A stretch of DNA of 43,281 bases from an uncultured bacterium (GTDB lineage: Bacteria; Elusimicrobiota; Elusimicrobia; Elusimicrobiales; Elusimicrobiaceae), in the NCBI GenBank assembly GCA_949298795.1, contig CASFXV010000012.1, positions 1 to 43,281 of the forward strand. The letters run 5' to 3'. This document shows positions 38,553 through 43,281 of the stretch, in pieces. Below the pieces are notes generated by a model. The model was not told where the DNA came from. It saw nothing but the letters and a program-made list of their open reading frames with translations, and searched no databases. The position numbers and the translations under genes are program-made. Numbering within the stretch: the first letter of the stretch is position 1; the number at the start of each line of letters is the position of its first letter.

Positions 38553-39419
38553 ATGAAAGTGTGGACTTTTTTACTGGCGGGGGCCTTGACGGTAATGGGG
38601 TCCCTGCCGTTATCTGCCGCTGATATGGAAGGGCAGCCCGTTACGTTGGAAACGTCGGACGGGTGGTCCCTCTCCGGCGTGTATCAAACTCCTACAGAAG
38701 AACACCGCACGGTGATTTTGCTGCATGATTTGGGAAAAGACAAAACCGCTTTTACCAAATTTGCCGCTTCTTTGGCCCGCGAGGGGTATGGATATTTGGC
38801 TTTTGATTTCCGCGGCCACGGCCAAAGCATTAACCAAGGGGAGTACGCTTCTTTCGCGCGCGAAGGGCTGGATAATGAGTTTAACAAAATGCCCCGCGAC
38901 GTGGAAGCCGCCGTTTCTTTTTTGCAAAAGAAAGGGATTTCCCTAGACAATATGGTTTTGCTGGGTGCCGGTTTAGGGGCTAATGTGGCGGCTAAAAGCG
39001 TTACGCTCACGCCGGACATCGGCTCTTTGGCGTTAATCACGCCCACCACTAATACGCGCGATGTGCTTACCATTCCCGCCATGCGTCTTTATAAAGGCAA
39101 TGTGCTTATTGCCGTTGGGGCGGAAGATAAAAAAACATTTTTGGAAGCCAGCGTGATACGCAATGTGGCGTATTTAACGGCGGAAAACAACGGAAGAGAA
39201 GGCTCTATCGCGTTTTTAACGGCGTATGATTTAATGTCCCATGAAATGCTGGATAAGTATTTAATTCCTTCTTTGCTGCAGTGGCTGGAAATCCCGGTCC
39301 GCCCGGAAATTAAGCCGGATTTAGTAGTGGTAGAGGCAGATCCCCAGCCGCAGGCCGGCATGCTGTTAATAGGCCCTTCCGCTACGGAAGAAGCGCTGGT
39401 TCCTTCGGTGCTGGAATAA
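38553..39419 (+). CDS. Secreted alpha/beta-hydrolase-fold protein without the nucleophile serine
   Basis: 288 aa. Signal peptide MKVWTFLLAGALTVMGSLPLSAA, cut near AADME. The alpha/beta-hydrolase core is clear: VILLHDLGKDKTAF (oxyanion region), YLAFDFRGHGQS, and the nucleophile elbow LLGAGLGANVA. In relatives the elbow is G-A-S-x-G-A-N; here the Ser is Gly140 (codon GGT at 38970). The acid region (VGAEDKKTF) and a C-terminal SHEMLDKYL histidine are kept. It is therefore probably not a serine hydrolase: a pseudo-enzyme, binding protein or an enzyme using another residue. ATG 38553 is one base after the ndk stop; a start at 38496 would remove the signal peptide. Confidence 0.82.
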   Translation: MKVWTFLLAGALTVMGSLPLSAADMEGQPVTLETSDGWSLSGVYQTPTEEHRTVILLHDLGKDKTAFTKFAASLAREGYGYLAFDFRGHGQSINQGEYASFAREGLDNEFNKMPRDVEAAVSFLQKKGISLDNMVLLGAGLGANVAAKSVTLTPDIGSLALITPTTNTRDVLTIPAMRLYKGNVLIAVGAEDKKTFLEASVIRNVAYLTAENNGREGSIAFLTAYDLMSHEMLDKYLIPSLLQWLEIPVRPEIKPDLVVVEADPQPQAGMLLIGPSATEEALVPSVLE

Positions 39420-39429
39420 CGGAGAAAAT

Positions 39430-40374
39430 ATGAAAGTAGCCCGCATTGTTTTCCCGGGGTTCTGGTTTGGCGAGAGTGATTTGTCCACCGCCAAACAGCT
39501 GGCCCGCATGGGCGTGGGCGGTTTTTGCGTATACGGCGGCACGGCCCAGCAAACCCTTGCTTTTACCCAAAAAATGCGGGAAGTGTCTCCGTACAATCAT
39601 TTGCTTATCTGCGCGGATATTAATGAAGATTTGACGGAAGTGGTGCCGGACGCGCCGGCGTTGCCGTCTAATATTTCATTGGGAAAATGCGCCTCGGCCG
39701 AAGGGGCTTACAAGAAGGGCAATGTGCTTGCCTTGCAGGCGCGCAGCTTGGGGATAGACTGGCTGCTGGCCCCGGTGGTGGATTTGGGTTATACCTCTCC
39801 CGCTTTTTGTGAGGTCCCCTCTTGCGTTACGCGTTTGGCGGGGGATTTTGTAGCCGGCCTTTCCAACGGCGGGGCGTTAAACTGCATTAAATATTTTCCC
39901 GGGGTAAGCGGCGTATTGAAAACGCTGGCCCAAATGGAAGACGCCGAATTTATGCCCTATAAAAGCCTGTTCCGCCGGGCGGACGCCATTATGCCTTCTG
40001 ATATGACTTTCCCTAATATTGACGGGGAAAACCAAGCCATGCTGTCAGACAAAATTTTGCGCGGTTTGTTAAAAAAACGTTTAAATTACAAAGGCTGCAT
40101 TTTAAGCTTCCCGCTATGGAAAGCGTACGTGCGTTATGAGGCGGCCGCCGCGTTAAAAATGCTGCACTGCGGGGTGGAAAATATTTTGGCGCCGGCGGAT
40201 CCTTTTTCCGTGATAGAAGCGATAGAAAGAGAAGTAAACAAAGGTTTTTTGGCGGACGAAATTATCCATTCCATTTCCAATCATGAAATGGCCGTAAGCA
40301 AAGTGTTTGCGCAGCCTGCCGTCAGCATGCAGGAAGCGTTTGCCTTGGCAAAAGATTTTTGCAATAAAAAATAA
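39430..40374 (+). CDS. GH3-like (NagZ-fold) protein with degenerate active site
   Basis: 314 aa, no signal peptide. The NagZ scaffold can be followed block by block: MGVGGFCVYGG, LGIDWLLAPVVDLGY, CIKYFPG, ADAIMPSDMTFPNID, YKGCIL and AALKMLHCGVENILAPADPFSVIEAI. The key residues are gone: relatives have DQEGG, KHFPGHGxxxxDSH (His/Asp dyad) and SDD with the nucleophile Asp; here the last reads SFP (F227). It is thus a pseudo-glycosidase, or a binding protein for a peptidoglycan fragment. GGAGA precedes ATG; 10 nt after the hydrolase stop, so one operon. Alternative: a highly divergent TIM barrel. The family call is moderately firm. Confidence 0.7.
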   Translation: MKVARIVFPGFWFGESDLSTAKQLARMGVGGFCVYGGTAQQTLAFTQKMREVSPYNHLLICADINEDLTEVVPDAPALPSNISLGKCASAEGAYKKGNVLALQARSLGIDWLLAPVVDLGYTSPAFCEVPSCVTRLAGDFVAGLSNGGALNCIKYFPGVSGVLKTLAQMEDAEFMPYKSLFRRADAIMPSDMTFPNIDGENQAMLSDKILRGLLKKRLNYKGCILSFPLWKAYVRYEAAAALKMLHCGVENILAPADPFSVIEAIEREVNKGFLADEIIHSISNHEMAVSKVFAQPAVSMQEAFALAKDFCNKK

Positions 40375-40393
40375 GTTTGTGCGCGTTAATAAA

Positions 40394-40424
40394 AAACCCC
40401 GTCTTTTATAGGCGGGGTTTTGTG
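40394..40424. terminator. Terminator between the GH3-like gene and ytxH
   Basis: AAACCCCG / CGGGGTTT stem; T-runs on both strands. Confidence 0.8.
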
Positions 40425-40435
40425 TTTAAAGGGAA

Positions 40436-40759
40436 TTAGTCTTTTTTGAATTTTTCGGCCAATTCTTCTTTGCGTTTGTTGAACTCTTTGGTCAGTTTTT
40501 CTTTTACGTCTTTGGCCTCTTCGGTAATTTTTTCTCTTACTTCATTGGCGTGTTTGGTCAGCTTTTCCTTAAGTTCGGCGGCCGTATCAGAAATTTTTTC
40601 TTTTTGTTCTTCATATTCCGCATCGGCCCAGTTTTTCAGTTTGCGGCGGGTGGTTTCACCTTTTGCGGGGGCAAACATGACCCCTAAAGCGGCCCCTACC
40701 ACAGCCCCTAACAAGAAAGAAGCCAAATTCGCTCCTGCGCAATCACATCTGTCACTCAT
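40436..40759 (-). CDS. YtxH-domain protein
   Basis: 107 aa. N-terminal hydrophobic segment with LLGAVVGAALGVMFAPAKGETTRRKL, the YtxH signature, then a charged amphipathic helix of Lys/Glu heptads (about residues 40-107) like LEA or coiled-coil proteins. Usually stress-related and membrane-anchored; role unknown. AAGGAGG precedes ATG. Single gene, divergent from nfnB. Confidence 0.85.
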   Translation of the reverse strand: MSDRCDCAGANLASFLLGAVVGAALGVMFAPAKGETTRRKLKNWADAEYEEQKEKISDTAAELKEKLTKHANEVREKITEEAKDVKEKLTKEFNKRKEELAEKFKKD

Positions 40760-40898
40760 AACCCCTCCTTTTTACAGCTAGATTTGTATAATATATATTG
40801 TACAACAATTGGGTTTGATTTCAATTGTCGGCACTGTTAGTATAACACAAGTCTGCCCATTTAAACAGGGTGTTTTTATATTAGTTGAGAGGTGAGTT

Positions 40899-42290
40899 AT
40901 GCCCAATCCGTCTGCGCCGCGTCAAGCCGGCCAAAACCAAGCGCCTGAAGTAAGAAAAAACAATTTTGACGAAGTAACCAAAACATTTACCAAAGAAGAA
41001 GCCTTAGCGGAAGCCGAACGCTGCCTGCATTGCCAAAATGCCCGCTGCCAGGCCAACTGCCCGGTTGGCGTGCAAATACCGGCTTTTATTGCCTTATTAA
41101 AAGAAGGCAAAGTGGGCGAGGCCGCCAGCAAAATCATGGAGACCAGCCTGCTTCCCGCCATTTGCGGGCGCGTTTGCCCGCAGGAAAAGCACTGCGAAGG
41201 CAACTGCGTATTAAAAGCGAAGTTCGGCTCCGTAAATATCGGCATGTTGGAGCGTTACGTAGCGGATACGGCCCGCAAAGAAGGCTTGTTAAAAGCCCCG
41301 CAAACGGCCGCCCCTACCGGCAAGAAAGTGGTGTGCATTGGTTCGGGCCCGTCCTCCATTGCGTGCGCGGCGGAGTTAAAACGCTTAGGGCATGATGTCA
41401 CGGTGCTGGAGGCGCTGCATGCTTATGGTGGCGTGCTTCGCTATGGGATACCGTCTTTTCGTTTGCCGCGCGAAGTCATCAACCACGAAATTGAAACCGT
41501 TCAAGCCATGGGCGTAAAATTTAAGACGGACGTGCTGGCCGGCGTAACCATTCCGGTAGAGCAGTTGCGCAAAGAATATGACGCCGTTTACATCGGCAGC
41601 GGGGCCGGGCTTCCCACTATGACCGGCGTTCCCGGGGAAAACGGCGTAGGCGTATACAGCGCCAATGAATTTTTAACCCGTATTAATTTAATGCAGGCTT
41701 ATAAATTCCCGCAGACGGATACCCCCATTACCGTGGGCAAACATGTAGTGGTGTTGGGGGCCGGCAACAGCGCGATGGACGCCGCCCGCTGCGCCATGCG
41801 CTTGGGGCCGCAGAGCGTAACCATTGCCTACCGCCGAAGCGCGGCGGAAATGCCCGCCCGCGCGGCCGAAGTGGAGCACGCACAGGAAGAGGGGGTGAAA
41901 TTTGAATTCTTGGTAACCCCCAAAGAAATTTTACAAGATGACAAAGGCCATGTAACCGGCGTGCGCTTTACCCGAAACCAATTGGGTGAGCCGGATGAAA
42001 AGGGCCGCCGCCGGCCTGTGGAAATACCGGGTTCTGATTTTGTGATGGAAGTGGAAACGGTAATAGTGGCCATTGGTCAAAAGCCCAACCCCATTTTGCC
42101 CAAACACACCCCCGGTTTGAAAACGACGGACCGCGGCGTTTTGGAATTGGATGAAAACGGTTCCACTTCTTTGCCCGGCGTATATGCGGGGGGAGACATT
42201 ATCCGCGGCGGGGCCACCGTGCTTTTGGCTATGAAAGACGGTTTGGAAGCCGCCCGCCGTATAGACAGCTATTTGAAAGGGGAGAAATAA
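40899..42290 (+). CDS. nfnB: NADPH-binding large subunit of the ferredoxin-NAD(P) transhydrogenase (GltD-like)
   Basis: 463 aa, homologous to the small chain of glutamate synthase and to NfnB. N-terminal 4Fe-4S cysteines CLHCQNARCQANCP and CGRVCPQEKHCEGNC. FAD site IGSGPSSIACAAELKRLGHDVTVLE, then a second nucleotide site GAGNSAMDAARCAMRLG. C-terminal YAGGDIIRGGATVLLAMKDG is typical. With the next gene it makes the bifurcating NADH/ferredoxin:NADP transhydrogenase. It begins with MPNPSAPRQAG, an N-terminal extension before the core. Confidence 0.9.
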   Translation: MPNPSAPRQAGQNQAPEVRKNNFDEVTKTFTKEEALAEAERCLHCQNARCQANCPVGVQIPAFIALLKEGKVGEAASKIMETSLLPAICGRVCPQEKHCEGNCVLKAKFGSVNIGMLERYVADTARKEGLLKAPQTAAPTGKKVVCIGSGPSSIACAAELKRLGHDVTVLEALHAYGGVLRYGIPSFRLPREVINHEIETVQAMGVKFKTDVLAGVTIPVEQLRKEYDAVYIGSGAGLPTMTGVPGENGVGVYSANEFLTRINLMQAYKFPQTDTPITVGKHVVVLGAGNSAMDAARCAMRLGPQSVTIAYRRSAAEMPARAAEVEHAQEEGVKFEFLVTPKEILQDDKGHVTGVRFTRNQLGEPDEKGRRRPVEIPGSDFVMEVETVIVAIGQKPNPILPKHTPGLKTTDRGVLELDENGSTSLPGVYAGGDIIRGGATVLLAMKDGLEAARRIDSYLKGEK

Positions 42291-42291
42291 T

Positions 42292-43146
42292 ATGCAAGAA
42301 AATACCATTTTAGTAAAAGAAGATTTAAGCGATGTGGTTTCTAAATTTGTTATTTATAAACCTTTAATAGCTAAAACCGCCCAAGCCGGGCAATTTGTTA
42401 TTTTGCGCGGCTGCGAGGGGGGGGAACGCATTCCCGTTACGCTGGTGGATTGGGATGCCCAAGCCGGCACCATTACCGTGATTATCCAGGCTATCGGCAA
42501 ATCCACGGTTATGTTTAATTCCTTCAAACAAGGGGACCAGTTTGCCAATGTGGCCGGCCCGTTGGGTACCCCGGTGGAAATAAAAAATTACGGCACCGTG
42601 GCGGTGGTAGGCGGCGGCGTGGGGATTGCGGAAGTGTATCCCATCGCCCGTGCGTTTAAGCAAGCCGGCAACCGGGTGGTTTCCGTGCTGGGCGCGCGCA
42701 CCAAAAGCCTGCTTATTTTGGAAGAAGAAATGCGCGCCGTGTCTGACGTGACCGTCTGCGCGACGGACGACGGTTCCCACGGGCAAAAAGGCATGGTAAC
42801 GGACGCTTTAAAAAGCATTGTGGAAGGGGGAGAAAAAATCCAAGCGGGGTTTATTATCGGCCCTATCCCGATGATGAAGTTTACGTCTTTGCTTATGGAT
42901 AAGCTGGGCATTGAGCCTCACGCCAGTTTAAACCCCATTATGTTGGACGGAACCGGCATGTGCGGCTGCTGCCGCGTAACGGTGGACGGGAAAGTGCGTT
43001 TTGCGTGTGTGGACGGCCCGATGTTCCCTTCCCGCACCATTGATTTTGACGAGCTGATCCGCCGTACCAGCGAATACAAACCCATGGAGGCCGCCAGCTT
43101 GCAGCAATATGAAAAAGACCATGTCTGCAAATGCGGCTTGCATTAA
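42292..43146 (+). CDS. nfnA: NADH-binding small subunit of the transhydrogenase (sulfide dehydrogenase-like)
   Basis: 284 aa, FAD/NAD(H)-binding reductase with a C-terminal [2Fe-2S] domain. FAD domain at 1-90, NAD region VVGGGVGIAEVYPIARAF, then the cluster motif LDGTGMCGCCRV with D219, C224, C226, C227 and C239 (FACVDGP). In studied NfnA proteins one Asp and three Cys hold the cluster, so the set is complete. One base after nfnB. Together they convert reduced ferredoxin and NADH to NADPH (reversibly). This completes the ferredoxin circuit with korDABC. Confidence 0.92.
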   Translation: MQENTILVKEDLSDVVSKFVIYKPLIAKTAQAGQFVILRGCEGGERIPVTLVDWDAQAGTITVIIQAIGKSTVMFNSFKQGDQFANVAGPLGTPVEIKNYGTVAVVGGGVGIAEVYPIARAFKQAGNRVVSVLGARTKSLLILEEEMRAVSDVTVCATDDGSHGQKGMVTDALKSIVEGGEKIQAGFIIGPIPMMKFTSLLMDKLGIEPHASLNPIMLDGTGMCGCCRVTVDGKVRFACVDGPMFPSRTIDFDELIRRTSEYKPMEAASLQQYEKDHVCKCGLH

Positions 43147-43166
43147 TAAACCGTCTTTTAACCAAA

Positions 43167-43195
43167 AAACCCCGGGGTTACCCGGGGTTTTTTTA
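43167..43195 (+). terminator. Terminator of nfnBA
   Basis: AAACCCCGGG / CCCGGGGTTT stem, loop GTTA, then TTTTT; its last bases touch the terminal repeat. Confidence 0.87.
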
Positions 43196-43281
43196 TAACT
43201 ACTGCTCACAATAAACCCCGGGCGTAAGCCCGAGGGATGGAGTGTGTATCCCCAAATCTTCATATTTAGTACCATCTCAAT
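43190..43281. repeat. Right copy of the 92-bp terminal inverted repeat
   Basis: Exact reverse complement of 7-98. Reading plus, the hairpin is CGGGC-GTAA-GCCCG. It lies directly behind the nfnA terminator. Confidence 0.9.

Noticed and set aside
7..43281. The whole window as a 43-kb transposon or phage with terminal inverted repeats
   Set aside because: No transposase, integrase or structural phage genes; nearly all genes are core metabolism. A repeat at contig ends is simpler.
1..43281. CRISPR array, rRNA genes or replication origin
   Set aside because: No spaced direct repeats, no rRNA sequence and no DnaA-box cluster were seen.

Overview
The window looks like a complete 43.3 kb contig from a Gram-negative, anaerobic, amino-acid- and sugar-fermenting bacterium. 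Support for this: lpxB (lipid A), an AsmA-like envelope protein and several lipoproteins imply an outer membrane; a ferredoxin-linked 2-oxoacid oxidoreductase (KorDABC-type) and a transhydrogenase pair (NfnAB-type) imply ferredoxin-based energy metabolism without oxygen. A lone short-leader type IV pilin and the overall gene style fit Elusimicrobiota, perhaps a gut lineage of about 50% G+C. That placement is an inference from gene content; no rRNA is present to confirm it.

Layout. 1-136: a 92-bp terminal repeat and a terminator. 137-907 (-): YgjP-type metallopeptidase. 971-5274 (+): glycine cleavage operon gcvT-gcvH-gcvPA-gcvPB, followed at 5363-10813 by a lipoate-ligase-family enzyme, a membrane HELTH metallopeptidase, an AsmA-like protein, a pyrE-like PRTase and an RlmI-like methyltransferase. 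10867-13155: an AT-rich island with a type II restriction-modification system whose nuclease is a clear EcoRI homologue and whose methyltransferase is of the RsrI (beta) type; it abuts tRNA-Phe. 13298-16549: free-methionine-sulfoxide reductase, then korD-A-B-C. 16613-23195: TRL lipoprotein, MFS transporter, pilin, trmL, glgP, DUF1646 transporter. 23359-29576: tRNA-Glu, ankyrin lipoprotein, then ychF, RumA-type methyltransferase, GNAT and pcrA. 29642-34325: small Cys-rich membrane protein, gatC-gatA-nudix, POT peptide transporter, zinc-ribbon protein. 34325-37990 (-): operon Gfo/Idh/MocA - lpxB - rel - zinc ribbon. 38093-43146 (+): ndk, an alpha/beta hydrolase lacking its serine, a GH3-like protein lacking its nucleophile, then (after YtxH on the other strand) nfnB-nfnA. 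43190-43281: the terminal repeat in inverted orientation.

How the genes work together. Glycine cleavage, the lipoate enzyme that would charge GcvH, KorDABC and NfnAB form a coherent redox set: NADH and reduced ferredoxin from amino-acid oxidation are exchanged for NADPH. GlgP supplies glucose-1-phosphate from storage glucan; the POT transporter imports peptides.

Most interesting: (1) the EcoRI/RsrI-type system together with an apparent scarcity of GAATTC; (2) a recurrent extended -10 box TG[C/G]TANNAT (last base usually T) at nine promoters, two of which place the predicted transcription start exactly on the ATG (leaderless genes); (3) an adjacent pair of pseudo-enzymes (38553-40374); (4) mirror-image divergent promoters at 38015-38084 and a 16-bp perfect palindrome at 24245-24260; (5) an unexplained 290-bp intergenic stretch with a 14-codon ORF next to a terminator.
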